The translations under genes and the position numbers were made by a program. Of a DNA stretch of 52,230 nt, positions 23,158 through 32,602 are shown in pieces. The notes under the pieces are model-generated. The model was not told the DNA's origin and searched no databases. It saw only the letters and a list, made by a program, of their open reading frames with translations. Origin of the DNA: Bdellovibrionaceae bacterium UBA2339. GTDB taxonomy: Bacteria; Bdellovibrionota; Bdellovibrionia; Bdellovibrionales; JAMPXM01. The stretch spans positions 444 to 52,673 of the forward strand of contig DDUL01000008.1 in NCBI GenBank assembly GCA_002344785.1, read 5' to 3'. Position 1 is the first letter of the stretch, and every line of letters begins with the position of its first letter.

Positions 23158-24262
23158 TCAAAGTCCCATTGGACCAGATGGACGTCGCCGACGAGTGTTG
23201 GTGGCGATGAGCGGGGGCGTGGACTCTTCGGTGGCGGCGGCCCTGCTTGTGGAGCAAGGCTTTGATGTCGTCGGCGTCACCATGCAGGTTTGGGATTACT
23301 CCAGCTGCGACATCGAAGAAGGCAATGGAACCTGCTGTTCGTCTTTGGATGTGGATGATGCGCGCGCTGTCGCAGATCGCTTGGGTATTCCATTCTACGT
23401 CGCCAATTGCGAGGCCAAGTTCAAAGCGTCGGTGATCGATCCATTCGTGAGCTCTTACTTGCAAGGTCAAACGCCGCTTCCGTGTGTGAACTGCAACACC
23501 TATCTCAAGTTTGATCATTTGATCGATCGCATGCGCGAGCTCGACTGCGACTTCCTGGCGACGGGGCACTACGCTCGCATTGAATTGGATGAGCAAGGTC
23601 GGCCTGGCATCGTCACCTCTGAGGATGATTGGAAAGATCAGACTTACTTCTTGTTCACGATTGATCCGCAAATTGTTCCCAAACTGATGTTTCCGGTCGG
23701 TCACTTGCGAAAGCCAGAAGTCCGCGCCTTGGCGGAAAAGCATCAGCTGCTCAATGCGCGAAAGAAGGACTCCGTCGGAATTTGTTTTGTCGGCTCCCAA
23801 GGCTATGCGAACTTCATCAATTCGCAAGTTGCGCCGGCCGATCGGCCGCAACCTGGAGTTGTGCGCCTCTATCCCAGTGGCGAGATTTTAGCTCAGCACG
23901 AAGGCGTTCATCACTTCACCTACGGCCAGAGAAAGGGCGTCGGCGTGGCGACGGGACAAGCTGTGTTCGTGTTGAAGATTGATCCCGCCACGCGCGAGGT
24001 TTGGGTGGGCGAAGAAAAATACCTGATGAGCGATCGTGTGCGCGTTCAAGATCTGCGCATCGTGGACACGCTCGCCGAAGGCGAGCGCCTACGCGTGAAG
24101 ATTCGCTACGCTCACAAGGGATCTTATGCGCGCGTGCATCGTTCAGCGGACGGGCAGAGCGCTGAGTTGGTGTTTGAAGAGCCGGTGCGTGCGGTGACGC
24201 CGGGGCAGGCCGCGGTCATGTATCGTGAATCCAGGCTTGTCGGTGGCGGGTGGATTTTATGA
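23150..24262 (+). CDS. mnmA: tRNA-specific 2-thiouridylase MnmA
   Basis: Adds sulfur at position 2 of wobble uridine in tRNA for Lys, Glu and Gln. The 370-residue protein has the PP-loop VAMSGGVDSSVAA, the catalytic cysteines in PCVNCN and GICFVG, the DQTYFLF segment, and the C-terminal barrel (RVRVQDLRIVD..RYAHKGSYARV, GQAAVMY). ATG 23150 lies inside the end of the desulfurase gene. The stop overlaps mtaB (ATGA). Confidence 0.95.
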   Translation: MLDQSPIGPDGRRRRVLVAMSGGVDSSVAAALLVEQGFDVVGVTMQVWDYSSCDIEEGNGTCCSSLDVDDARAVADRLGIPFYVANCEAKFKASVIDPFVSSYLQGQTPLPCVNCNTYLKFDHLIDRMRELDCDFLATGHYARIELDEQGRPGIVTSEDDWKDQTYFLFTIDPQIVPKLMFPVGHLRKPEVRALAEKHQLLNARKKDSVGICFVGSQGYANFINSQVAPADRPQPGVVRLYPSGEILAQHEGVHHFTYGQRKGVGVATGQAVFVLKIDPATREVWVGEEKYLMSDRVRVQDLRIVDTLAEGERLRVKIRYAHKGSYARVHRSADGQSAELVFEEPVRAVTPGQAAVMYRESRLVGGGWIL

Positions 24263-25719
24263 GCCAGACCCCAACTTTGGCCCCGAGCAGTCGTCCCAAC
24301 ATCCGCCCCAATGCGCGACTCAATGACATTGAGATCGTTTTGCACACTTGGGGCTGCAAGGTGAACACTTACGACTCTGGACTTCTTGAGCAGCGCTTAC
24401 AGCGTCAAGGTGCGAGCGTGAAACTTGGAGAGTCCACAAGCGCAACTCCGCAAGTTGGAGCGGCACGTGTGCACGTGTTGAACACTTGTGCGGTCACCGA
24501 AGAAGCGTCGCGAGAGGCCGCGCGCCAGGTTCGACGCATCAAAGCCCGCGAGCCTTTCTCGCGTGTGGTGATCACCGGCTGTGGCGCACAAGTTGACGGC
24601 GGTGTGTTTGATGCACTCCCTGGGGCCGATTTGGTGATCGCCAACTCGCACAAAGGTGACTTAGAGATTTTGATTGATCGATTGTTCAAGGACCCAGGTC
24701 TGCCGAAGGTTCATCGATCCAATATTTTTCGTAAGGAAGAACTTGAAGAGGGTGGCGGGCTTGAAAGCGATCACACTCGAGCCTTCTTGAAGATTCAGGA
24801 TGGCTGCAATTCATTCTGCACGTACTGCGTGATTCCGTTTGCGCGAGGCAAATCGCGATCCATTCCCATTCAGCGTCTTGTGCAAAGAGTGAACGAGCTT
24901 GAGAAGATGGGCGCGCGCGAAGTGGTGCTGACGGGCGTGCACATCGGTGATTATGAGGATGGCGAGCGTCGGCTGGAAGATTTGGTCGAAGCTGTATTGG
25001 CGCACACGAAGATGCCACGCCTTCGTTTGTCTTCGCTTGAGCCCGTCGAGCTGAGTCCAAGATTGATAGAGTTGTATCGAACAGAGTCCCGCTTGTGCCG
25101 ACATTTTCACATGTCGATTCAGAGCGCGTGCTCGGCGACTCTCGCGCGAATGCGCCGACAGTATGATGCGGCCGCTGTTGAGAGCGCATTGATTGAGATT
25201 CAGTCCAATTTGCCGGACGCCTATGTCGGCATGGACGTGATTGCGGGTTTTCCGGGCGAAACCGAAGAAGAGTTCCAAGACACCTACGATCGCTTGTCGA
25301 AACTGCCTTGGACTCGACTGCATGTTTTCCCCTATAGCGAGCGGCCAGGAACAAAAGCGTTGAAACTCGAAGGTCGAGTGGAGATCGCGGTTCGTCAGCG
25401 ACGGGCGGCTCAACTTCGTGAGCTTTCTAGAAATCGATATTGGGATATGGCGCAGAGACTTGTGGATCGTGAGCTTGAGGTTTTGACCTTGCGAGAACAT
25501 GAAGGTGTACCTCAGGCGCTCAGTTCCAACTACTGGCCAATCAAGTTGCAGCGGCCTCAGAGTTCGGAAATCAAGCTTGCGCCGGGCCGACTTGTGCGCG
25601 CCCAAGTTGTGCGCGTTTTGCCTCCGGCCGCGGGTCGCATGGACGCGGTGATCTGGGCCAATGTTCAGCCTCGATCGGCGGACGACGTTGAGCCAACTCC
25701 GAGCGAGGTTCGCCTATGA
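24259..25719 (+). CDS. mtaB: tRNA t6A37 methylthiotransferase MtaB
   Basis: Radical-SAM enzyme that converts t6A to ms2t6A at tRNA position 37. Domains in order: UPF0004 N-terminal domain with HTWGCKVNTYDS and NTCAVTEEA, the radical-SAM CxxxCxxC in GCNSFCTYCVIPFARG, a TIM-barrel, and a C-terminal TRAM-like region. GCKVN and NTCAVT point to MtaB rather than MiaB or RimO. ATG 24259 overlaps the mnmA stop; an in-frame GTG at 24250 is less likely. 486 residues, normal or slightly long. The stop overlaps rnc. TsaE, also in this window, acts in making the t6A substrate. Confidence 0.88.
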   Translation: MSQTPTLAPSSRPNIRPNARLNDIEIVLHTWGCKVNTYDSGLLEQRLQRQGASVKLGESTSATPQVGAARVHVLNTCAVTEEASREAARQVRRIKAREPFSRVVITGCGAQVDGGVFDALPGADLVIANSHKGDLEILIDRLFKDPGLPKVHRSNIFRKEELEEGGGLESDHTRAFLKIQDGCNSFCTYCVIPFARGKSRSIPIQRLVQRVNELEKMGAREVVLTGVHIGDYEDGERRLEDLVEAVLAHTKMPRLRLSSLEPVELSPRLIELYRTESRLCRHFHMSIQSACSATLARMRRQYDAAAVESALIEIQSNLPDAYVGMDVIAGFPGETEEEFQDTYDRLSKLPWTRLHVFPYSERPGTKALKLEGRVEIAVRQRRAAQLRELSRNRYWDMAQRLVDRELEVLTLREHEGVPQALSSNYWPIKLQRPQSSEIKLAPGRLVRAQVVRVLPPAAGRMDAVIWANVQPRSADDVEPTPSEVRL

Positions 25720-26558
25720 ACTACGCCGAACTTCATCAATTCACGCGGCCGGAGCTTCTCGAATTGGCCCTCACGCATAAAAGCTATGGCAACGAAAATG
25801 GTGATCGCCAAGGCTCGGCGACCCACAATGAGCGACTGGAATTTTTAGGTGATGCAGTTTTGGGAGCCGTGCTCTCGTCGGTTTTGATGCAGGAGTTCCC
25901 AGCCGACACAGAAGGCCAGCTGAGCCGTCGGCGCGCGAGCCTGGTGAATGAGGAAAGCTTAGCCGCGATCGCTCTCGGCCTGGGCCTGAATGAGGCGATT
26001 AAGCTCGGCAAAGGCGAGGTGAAAACTGGTGGACGCGAAAAGCCGCGCATTCTGGCTTGTGCCGTTGAGGCTCTGATCGGTGCAGTTCATCAGGATGGTG
26101 GTTACAGTGCGGTTGAGAGAGTCGTCGATGTGCTGTTTCGAACGCACATCGAGCAGCTTCGAACATCGTCATCGGATTACGAGCGCGACTACAAGACTCG
26201 CTTTCAGGAATGGGCGCACGAACAGAGATCCGCATCGCCGGTCTACGAACTGGCTGAGGAGTTTGGTCCTGCACACGCGCGCTGCTTTCGGGTTGTGGCT
26301 CGGCTGACTGGCGAGATCGTTGGTCAAGGTGAAGGGCGCAGTAAAAAGGCCGCGGAGCAAGACGCTGCTCAAAAAGCGCTTGCCCATTTGCTCGCCAGCG
26401 ATGCCAAGACCGACCAAGGCGACGAGCCCAATGCGCCAGCGGCGTCTCCGGGCCCTGAATCTCAAACTCACGATTCACAATCGAACGCAAAATTCCTCAC
26501 GACGGATGCGGGGTCTTCCGGTCTCACGACGTCCCACACGCGCAAGGAGACCTTATGA
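25716..26558 (+). CDS. rnc: Ribonuclease III
   Basis: Double-strand-specific endonuclease for rRNA and mRNA processing. The 280 residues start with the catalytic domain, signature NERLEFLGDAVLG (about 38-50) and acidic ACAVEALIGAVHQDGG, then a dsRNA-binding domain (YKTRFQEWAHEQ...GEGRSKKAAEQDAAQKAL). About 50 extra disordered residues follow, beyond the usual end. ATGA overlap with mtaB and 4-nt overlap with era, a classical rnc-era pair. Confidence 0.95.
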   Translation: MNYAELHQFTRPELLELALTHKSYGNENGDRQGSATHNERLEFLGDAVLGAVLSSVLMQEFPADTEGQLSRRRASLVNEESLAAIALGLGLNEAIKLGKGEVKTGGREKPRILACAVEALIGAVHQDGGYSAVERVVDVLFRTHIEQLRTSSSDYERDYKTRFQEWAHEQRSASPVYELAEEFGPAHARCFRVVARLTGEIVGQGEGRSKKAAEQDAAQKALAHLLASDAKTDQGDEPNAPAASPGPESQTHDSQSNAKFLTTDAGSSGLTTSHTRKETL

Positions 26559-27466
26559 AGTCGAACTCTTATCGAGCCGGGTTTGTCGCCCTTTTGGGCG
26601 AGCCCAATGCGGGCAAAAGCACGTTGATGAATGCCGTATTGAAAGAAAAAGTGTCGATCGTTTCGGAAAAGCCGCAAACGACTCGAGGTCGCATTCATGG
26701 CATTCACTCCGACAAGGATCGGCAGATCGTATTTGTCGATGCGCCCGGAGTTGTGGCGAAAGAGGCGGGGCTCAATAAGTTCTTACGCGATGAAGTGACC
26801 TCGGTCTTGGCGCATTCTGATGTGGTGTTGTTGGTGGTTGCGGCGACGGATTCGGAAGAGGCCGTGGCCCGTTTGATCGAGCGAGTCGTCGAGTCGGGAA
26901 AGCCTTGGGCTGCGGTGATCACCAAGCGCGACTTGCTCAAAGAGGGCTTGGCGCCGGCCTCGGCGCTTTTGCGAGCGCAAAGTGCGGAGCGCGGCATTCG
27001 CTTTGAAGTGATCTCGGCCTTGAAGAAATCGAGCGAAGCGCGCGACATCGTGTTGGATCTTGTGACGGGGCTTTTGCCGCAAGCCGAGGCGCCGCTTTAT
27101 GACGAAGAGCTGCTGACGACCGAACCGGTGCGAAAGCTGGCCGCCGAGTTTGTTCGCGAAGCTTGCTTTCGTCACACACGCCAAGAAGTGCCCTATGGAT
27201 TGGCGGTTCGAGTGGCGCGATATGATGAGACGGGGAAACTCCCGAAGATTTATTGCGACATTCTGGTCGACCGCGAGGGCCACAAAGGAATTTTGATTGG
27301 CGCTGGCGGCGCGAACTTGAAGCGAATCGGCACGGAGGCGCGCGCTGAAATCGAACGCTTGGTGGGTGGAAAAGTCTATTTGGAATTACACGTCGATGTG
27401 CGCGAGGGCTGGACAAAAAATCCCGGCCTCATGAAGGAGCTGGGTTATGTCATCGTCCGAGAGTGA
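26555..27466 (+). CDS. era: GTPase Era
   Basis: Ribosome-assembly GTPase that binds the 3' end of 16S rRNA. G1 is GEPNAGKST, G3 is DAPG, and G4 is TKRD in place of the usual NKxD. The C-terminal KH domain contains GHKGILIGAGGANLKRIGTEAR (KH GxxG-type loop). 303 residues, normal. Its start overlaps rnc (ATGA) and its end overlaps der by 20 nt. Confidence 0.95.
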   Translation: MKSNSYRAGFVALLGEPNAGKSTLMNAVLKEKVSIVSEKPQTTRGRIHGIHSDKDRQIVFVDAPGVVAKEAGLNKFLRDEVTSVLAHSDVVLLVVAATDSEEAVARLIERVVESGKPWAAVITKRDLLKEGLAPASALLRAQSAERGIRFEVISALKKSSEARDIVLDLVTGLLPQAEAPLYDEELLTTEPVRKLAAEFVREACFRHTRQEVPYGLAVRVARYDETGKLPKIYCDILVDREGHKGILIGAGGANLKRIGTEARAEIERLVGGKVYLELHVDVREGWTKNPGLMKELGYVIVRE

Positions 27467-28808
27467 ATCGCTCTTTCGAGCTCTTCGGGATGTTTCGCGT
27501 GTCGCGATCATTGGCCGACCGAATGTCGGCAAGTCGACCTTATTCAATTTTCTGACGGACACGCGCAAGGCCGTGGTGAAAAACCAGCCAGGTGTTACGC
27601 GCGACATTCAGATTGAGCCTGCGGAAATCTGGGGACAGAAATTTGACGTCATCGATACCGGCGGTCTGACGGAAGCTCCGGATCTGTTTTCGCAACTGAT
27701 TCGTGAACAAGTGATCGAGTTTCTGTCGAGCGTGGATCTTTTGTTGGTGGTGATGGATGGGCGAATCGGACTTTGTCCTGAAGATCGCGATGTCATTCGC
27801 ATCGCCAAAGCCACGGGCAAGCCCTTTCTTTTGATCATCAACAAAGTCGATCGCAACCATGATTTGGAGCTGGCCAAGGCCGAGTTCTACGAATTTGGCG
27901 TCGACGTTGTGCCGACCAGCTTTGAAATGCGGTTGGGCTTGGATCAGGTGCTGGAGTGGATCGTCGAGCATGTGAAGCAGACCGAACACACGCAGCGCGA
28001 AGGTATGAAGCTCGCCATGGTGGGAAAACCCAATGTGGGTAAGAGCTCGCTGTGCAATCGGTTGCTCGGTGAGAATCGTCTGCTGGTCAGTGACATTGCG
28101 GGCACGACCGTCGATGCCGTCGATACCGAGCTTGTCTACCGAGATCGAAAGTTCACGCTCATCGACACAGCGGGTTTGCGACGATCTTCAAAGCGCGAAG
28201 ATGATGTCGAGATCATTGCGGCCTTCAAATCTCAAGACGCCATTCGCAGAGCCGATCTCGTACTCTTGGTGGTCGACGGTACACTTGGTCCTTCGGATCA
28301 AGATGCTAAAATTCTTCAAGCGATTCTCGAAGCCCACAAGGCGGTGATTGTCGTCGCCAACAAATCGGATCTGGGTGATCGCGAAATCGCCGAGTACCGC
28401 AAAGTGTTTCGCAGCCAAGTCAGCGAAGAGTTTCACTTCTTTGCGGACGTGCCGATCGTCTTTGTGTCGGCCAAGACGGGTCGCGGTTTACCTGAGCTCT
28501 TTGAAGCCATCGTCGATATGGAGCAGAAGCTTTCGCGCCGAATTCCGACGTCTGAGCTCAATGACTTCTTCATGCATGTGATTCGCCAGGCTCCGGCCCC
28601 GGTTTGGGGTCACACCAACGTGAAGTTCTACTATCTGACACAGACACATCAGCGACCTCCGGCCTTCATTGCCTTTGCGAACTATCCTGACGGGGTGGAC
28701 AACTCTTACCGTCGCTTCCTCGCCAAGCGCATTCAAGAGCAATGGAATCTGCAAGGTGTGCCGATTCGAATCTTCTGCATGGGTGTTGGGCGTCGATCCC
28801 AGGAGTAG
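27447..28808 (+). CDS. der: GTPase Der (EngA)
   Basis: Essential 50S-assembly GTPase with two tandem G domains. First G1 is GRPNVGKST (about 25-33) with NKVD as G4; second is GKPNVGKSS with NKSD. A C-terminal KH-like domain follows (NVKFYYLTQTHQRPPAFIAFANYP). 453 residues, normal. It begins inside era and ends 3 nt before the SNF transporter gene. Confidence 0.96.
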   Translation: MSSSESESLFRALRDVSRVAIIGRPNVGKSTLFNFLTDTRKAVVKNQPGVTRDIQIEPAEIWGQKFDVIDTGGLTEAPDLFSQLIREQVIEFLSSVDLLLVVMDGRIGLCPEDRDVIRIAKATGKPFLLIINKVDRNHDLELAKAEFYEFGVDVVPTSFEMRLGLDQVLEWIVEHVKQTEHTQREGMKLAMVGKPNVGKSSLCNRLLGENRLLVSDIAGTTVDAVDTELVYRDRKFTLIDTAGLRRSSKREDDVEIIAAFKSQDAIRRADLVLLVVDGTLGPSDQDAKILQAILEAHKAVIVVANKSDLGDREIAEYRKVFRSQVSEEFHFFADVPIVFVSAKTGRGLPELFEAIVDMEQKLSRRIPTSELNDFFMHVIRQAPAPVWGHTNVKFYYLTQTHQRPPAFIAFANYPDGVDNSYRRFLAKRIQEQWNLQGVPIRIFCMGVGRRSQE

Positions 28809-28811
28809 GGC

Positions 28812-30245
28812 ATGAGCGGCCAGGAGAGTACATCCACATTTGGGCGGCCGCTGTTGCGGCAGAATGTTTGGGCCACGCGCTTCGGATTTTATCTCGCGGC
28901 GATCAGCTCAGCATTGGGCTTGGGAAATCTTTGGCGCTTTCCGTTTGTGACGACGGAAAATGGCGGCGGGGCATTTGTATTTCTCTATTTCGGTGTGGCA
29001 ATTGCGATTGGTCTGCCGATCCTCATCGGTGAGCTGATGATCGGCAAACTCACGCGTCGAGGCGCGGTCGCGGCGTTCAGACGGCTGGAGTCCGATGAAG
29101 ATCTCTCCGAAGGTCATCGCCCGGGAACTTTTCGTGCGGGACCCTTGGCCGCCTTCGGATGTTTGCTGATTGTGTCGTACTACGCCGTGGTGAGTGGCTG
29201 GGTGCTGCACTTTCTCATGCAATTTGCGTTTGGCAATTTTGGACCCTTGGGTCAGGCCTCGGGTCATGATGTGGATCTGACGTTGCGATTGTTGCAAGAA
29301 AATGGCGGCATGCAGTTTGGTCTTGCGAGCGTGCACATTGTGATCGCTCTGGTTGTTGTCGCCCGCGGAGTCCAAGGCGGGATCGAGCGCTGGGCGAGCT
29401 GGATGACGCCCATATTCGTGCTGTTGATGGCCGTTTTGGTGATGAAGTCATTGAGTTCGGGGCAGACTGTGGAAGCGCTTCGCTTCCAGTTCTATCCGGA
29501 TTTCTCACGACTGAACTGGAATGCGCTCCAACAAGCGATTGGGCATGTGTTTTTCACCTTGAGCATCGGTCTTGGGACGATGGTGACCTTTGGTTCTTAC
29601 TTAAAGTCGGAAACGCATATACCGAGCGCGGGATTTCGCGTGACCGTATTGGACTTGGTGATCTCGGCCGTCGCGGGACTATTGGTCTTTCCAGTGAGCT
29701 TAGGTTTGAGTGCCAGCGGAGGCCCTGAGCTTTTGTTTCGATCATTGCCTCGGCTGCTCCAGGATCTGCAGTCAGGTTGGTTTGTCGGCGTGAGCTTTTT
29801 CGTTTGTCTTTATCTTGGGGCGCTTGCGGCCTCGATCGGACTGTTTGAATCCTTAGTCGCCAACATCATCGAAGTGTTTCGATTGGATCGAGATCGCGCC
29901 GTATGGCTCACGGGCCTTGTGGCTGTTGCGTTTGCGGCTGTACCCGCGCTTTCGGGATCATCGCTGAGTCATGTGAGTGTGGCGGGGCGAAGTGTTTTGG
30001 AGATTTGGGATAGCCTGGCCGTCAATTGGCTCCTGCCTATGAGCGGCTTGGCATTTTGTCTTGCGGTCACGCGCCAGCTGAAGGCCTCTGCCGCGACGGC
30101 GGAGTTTCAAAGTGATGATTCGCCGATCACGCAGTCGCTGTATGCGCATTGGCGATTTGCGATTGTGTGGATTGGTCCGATTGTGATCGGGCTAGGATTT
30201 TTGCTGACGCTGATTGGCTGGCTGCTGAAAAGTTTCGGCGGCTGA
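28812..30245 (+). CDS. Sodium-dependent SNF-family transporter
   Basis: Inner-membrane Na+ symporter of the neurotransmitter:sodium symporter (LeuT/NSS) family, probably for amino acids. The first helix has the family signature LGLGNLWRFPF with ENGGGAFV after it; about 11-12 TM helices follow in 477 residues. It follows der with 3 nt between, so it may be cotranscribed, though unrelated in function. It converges on the beta-barrel gene with 2 nt between stops. Substrate not determinable. Confidence 0.93.
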   Translation: MSGQESTSTFGRPLLRQNVWATRFGFYLAAISSALGLGNLWRFPFVTTENGGGAFVFLYFGVAIAIGLPILIGELMIGKLTRRGAVAAFRRLESDEDLSEGHRPGTFRAGPLAAFGCLLIVSYYAVVSGWVLHFLMQFAFGNFGPLGQASGHDVDLTLRLLQENGGMQFGLASVHIVIALVVVARGVQGGIERWASWMTPIFVLLMAVLVMKSLSSGQTVEALRFQFYPDFSRLNWNALQQAIGHVFFTLSIGLGTMVTFGSYLKSETHIPSAGFRVTVLDLVISAVAGLLVFPVSLGLSASGGPELLFRSLPRLLQDLQSGWFVGVSFFVCLYLGALAASIGLFESLVANIIEVFRLDRDRAVWLTGLVAVAFAAVPALSGSSLSHVSVAGRSVLEIWDSLAVNWLLPMSGLAFCLAVTRQLKASAATAEFQSDDSPITQSLYAHWRFAIVWIGPIVIGLGFLLTLIGWLLKSFGG

Positions 30246-30247
30246 AT

Positions 30248-31123
30248 CTAGAAATTCACACCGATCACGCCTGTGATCTGAAACGAATCGCCCACAGGCG
30301 AAACGCCCGTTTTGACGTCGTTCTCATCGAGAATGATTTTGTTTTCATCGGCGAACATCAAATATTGAAACAAGCCTTGCAGGCCGAAGAACATCTTGTT
30401 TCGCATCATCGGCACTTCGATCCCGCCGCCTAAGTTGAAGCCAAAGGCCGAGTCCTTAGCGAAGTTGCTATTTCCGGTGACCACGATGGTTCGGTACACC
30501 TGTGAGAAGCCGCCGAGGATGAAGGGATTGAGTTCAGCAAGGCCTCGAGTCACGTTTTGCGTATTGAAGTAGTATTTCATATTGAAGCTGAGATCGGTGA
30601 TGCCGACTGTGCCCCGAATCGCCGTCGTCGAGGGCGAGGTCACTTGAATGATGTGATCACTGGTCGTGAAACCGAACTGCAGCGCGAAGCGAAGATCGAA
30701 GAAGTAGCAAGCGAACAAGCCAAAGCTGATGTTGCTGGTGTAAATGCTCGAGAGAGTTTGCGTCCAGCCGCGAAAGCCACCTTGGAATCCCAAGGTGAGC
30801 AAGCGGCCGTTGCGAAAGAAGTTGATGTCCTCTTCCTCTTCCATCGACTCTTCGAACTCGGAGTAATCGGCAAAGGGATCATAGGTGTCATCTTGCGCGA
30901 TCAGCACGCCCAGTTCGCTGTACTTGGGGGCGGGCAAAGTGCTGCCGAGTTGCAGTCGCTCGATAGCGGAATTTTGGGGATCAAGGCTTGAGGCCTCGGC
31001 GGGGAGCGCCAGCAATCCCGAAGAGAGACTGATCGCGACGCCGATGAGGGCTGCTCGTGTTGCACGAATTGCAGTCGATCTAATTGAAAATGAGTGGCGA
31101 ATTGGCCATTTGATGCGATGCAT
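30248..31123 (-). CDS. Outer-membrane beta-barrel protein
   Basis: A 291-residue secreted protein. The long Arg-containing lead and hydrophobic stretch (IGVAISLSSGLLALPAEA) form a signal peptide with likely cleavage after AEA near residue 44. An acidic linker follows (about 78-100, EFEESMEEEEDI), then alternating amphipathic strands from about 105 to the end (LLTLGFQGGFRG, FNMKYYFNT, FGFNLGGGIEV), ending in a C-terminal Phe (ITGVIGVNF), a classic signal for BAM insertion. Probably an 8-10-stranded barrel of the OmpW/outer-membrane-protein type; specific role unknown. Confidence 0.8.
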   Translation of the reverse strand: MHRIKWPIRHSFSIRSTAIRATRAALIGVAISLSSGLLALPAEASSLDPQNSAIERLQLGSTLPAPKYSELGVLIAQDDTYDPFADYSEFEESMEEEEDINFFRNGRLLTLGFQGGFRGWTQTLSSIYTSNISFGLFACYFFDLRFALQFGFTTSDHIIQVTSPSTTAIRGTVGITDLSFNMKYYFNTQNVTRGLAELNPFILGGFSQVYRTIVVTGNSNFAKDSAFGFNLGGGIEVPMMRNKMFFGLQGLFQYLMFADENKIILDENDVKTGVSPVGDSFQITGVIGVNF

Positions 31124-31148
31124 AAATCCCCTTGCTCAGCCTGTCCTC

Positions 31149-31177
31149 AGGCTATCGGCTGCCGCAACTTCGAGCAA
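31149..31177 (-). promoter_or_regulatory. Candidate promoter for the beta-barrel gene
   Basis: On the minus strand TTGCTC (31172-31177) and TAGCCT (31149-31154) are 17 nt apart. The start would lie near 31142, followed by AAGGGG a few nt before ATG 31123. Confidence 0.35.
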
Positions 31178-31555
31178 GCCTGTGGCTCGTGGACTCGACC
31201 AGAATGGCCTCGAATCGGACGTCGCCATGGCTCGCCCCGAGGTGCTTCTGGCTCAACGACGCCGGAACCCACTTTGATCAGCAATGAACTGCAAGATCTC
31301 GGCGAGTTGGACTTTGAATGGTGATGGTCCACGGGGCCTTCTGTGTTGAAGTCTTGGTCGGTCGCCTAGGAATTGGACACGCAACCCGCCAAAAAAGTGG
31401 CGTCGAGTTCGCGTCGCCATGACCGGAAAATGGCGAAAAATTTGTGCCTTTGCGCTGCATTTTTACCAGTCAGTTCGTGCACCTTGCCGTCGAAGTTTCC
31501 CTATGATGAAGTCGCTATCAATTCGACGTCGTACACAAGCCGGGAGTTCTCCACT
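31178..31555 (+). other. Purine-operon upstream region
   Basis: The 432-bp gap between the beta-barrel gene and purM (31124-31555) has no convincing gene beyond the candidate promoter on its left. A frame continuous with purM is open from 31373 but has no fitting start or family match. I saw no recognisable purine riboswitch core or clear PurR box by eye. The pur-operon promoter should lie here but is not obvious. Confidence 0.4.
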
Positions 31556-32602
31556 GTGACGAATGATCCTTCAAGATCCGCAGAGTCTGCTTCCTCGACG
31601 GCGGGACTTTCCTATCGAAGCGCCGGCGTGGATGTTGAGGCTGGCGACCAACTGGTGGACTGGTTGGTTGAGAGCGAGACAAAAGAGCAGCCTCGCAAGA
31701 ATCAAATCATTTCGGGAATTGGCGGTTTCGCCGCCGTCTTCCGCGCCTCCTTCAGTCAATACAAGAAACCCTGTTTGGTCGCGGCTACGGATGGTGTCGG
31801 AACTAAAATTTTGTTGGCCGCGCAATCGGGTCGCCATGGAGCTGTCGGGCAGGATCTGGTCGCCATGTGCGTGAATGACTTGGTCTGTTCGGGCGCAGAG
31901 CCGCTGTTCTTTCTGGACTATTATGCGACTGGGCGTCTGCAAGGCGAGCAGGCTCGCGAGTTTTTGGCCAGTGTTCGGGCGGCTTGCCACAGCGTGAATT
32001 GCGCGCTGATCGGTGGTGAGACCGCGGAAATGCCGGGAGTCTATCAGCCCGGTGACTTTGATGCGGCGGGATTCGCCGTCGGTGTGGTCGATGAGGATCA
32101 CATGCTCGGTCCGAAGAATGTGCGAAGCGGTGATGTGGTTCTTGGAGTTTCCTCATCGGGCTTTCATTCCAACGGCTACTCATTGCTGCGCAAGGTGTTT
32201 GCACAAGACCTAGAGGCTTGGATGGATCGCCTGCTGACGCCGACAGCTCTCTACGTGAATTTGGTTTTGGAGCTGCATCGCGCGGGCTTGGTGAAGGCGG
32301 CAGCGCATATCACGGGCGGTGGAATGGAAAACCTTCCGCGCGTTTTACCTCGCGGCCTTGAGCTGCCGCTCCAGGACTGGGCGTGGCCGCAAGCTTTTGT
32401 GGAAGTTCAGGATCGCACGCAGATGTCGCGTGAAGAAATGCTGAAGACTCTCAACTGCGGAGTCGGCATGGCGCTGGTCGTGGCGCCTGAAAATCGTGTC
32501 GCGGTTTGGTCCGCGATCGAACGACATCAATTCCGCGCCAACTTGTTGGGTGAACTCAGGCCGATGGCGAATGCCGAGGCCGACGCGCAGGTGGTGTACT
32601 GA
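31556..32602 (+). CDS. purM: Phosphoribosylformylglycinamidine cyclo-ligase (AIR synthetase)
   Basis: Fifth step of purine synthesis, closing FGAM to AIR with ATP. The PurM fold has SYRSAGVDVEAGDQLV near the start, ATDGVGTKILLA, the NDLVCSGAEPLFFLDYYATG segment and GGETAEMPG. GTG 31556 is the likely start, with GGGAG 10 nt upstream, giving 348 residues, right for the family; the frame stays open 61 codons upstream with unrelated sequence. First gene of the pur operon, overlapping purN (TGATG). Confidence 0.95.
   Translation: MTNDPSRSAESASSTAGLSYRSAGVDVEAGDQLVDWLVESETKEQPRKNQIISGIGGFAAVFRASFSQYKKPCLVAATDGVGTKILLAAQSGRHGAVGQDLVAMCVNDLVCSGAEPLFFLDYYATGRLQGEQAREFLASVRAACHSVNCALIGGETAEMPGVYQPGDFDAAGFAVGVVDEDHMLGPKNVRSGDVVLGVSSSGFHSNGYSLLRKVFAQDLEAWMDRLLTPTALYVNLVLELHRAGLVKAAAHITGGGMENLPRVLPRGLELPLQDWAWPQAFVEVQDRTQMSREEMLKTLNCGVGMALVVAPENRVAVWSAIERHQFRANLLGELRPMANAEADAQVVY

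Noticed and set aside
31373..31555. In-frame upstream extension of purM with a lipoprotein-like start (MAKNLCLCAAFLPVSSC)
   Set aside because: PurM is cytoplasmic and complete from GTG 31556 with its own ribosome-binding site; the extension has no match to the family, so it is taken as chance.
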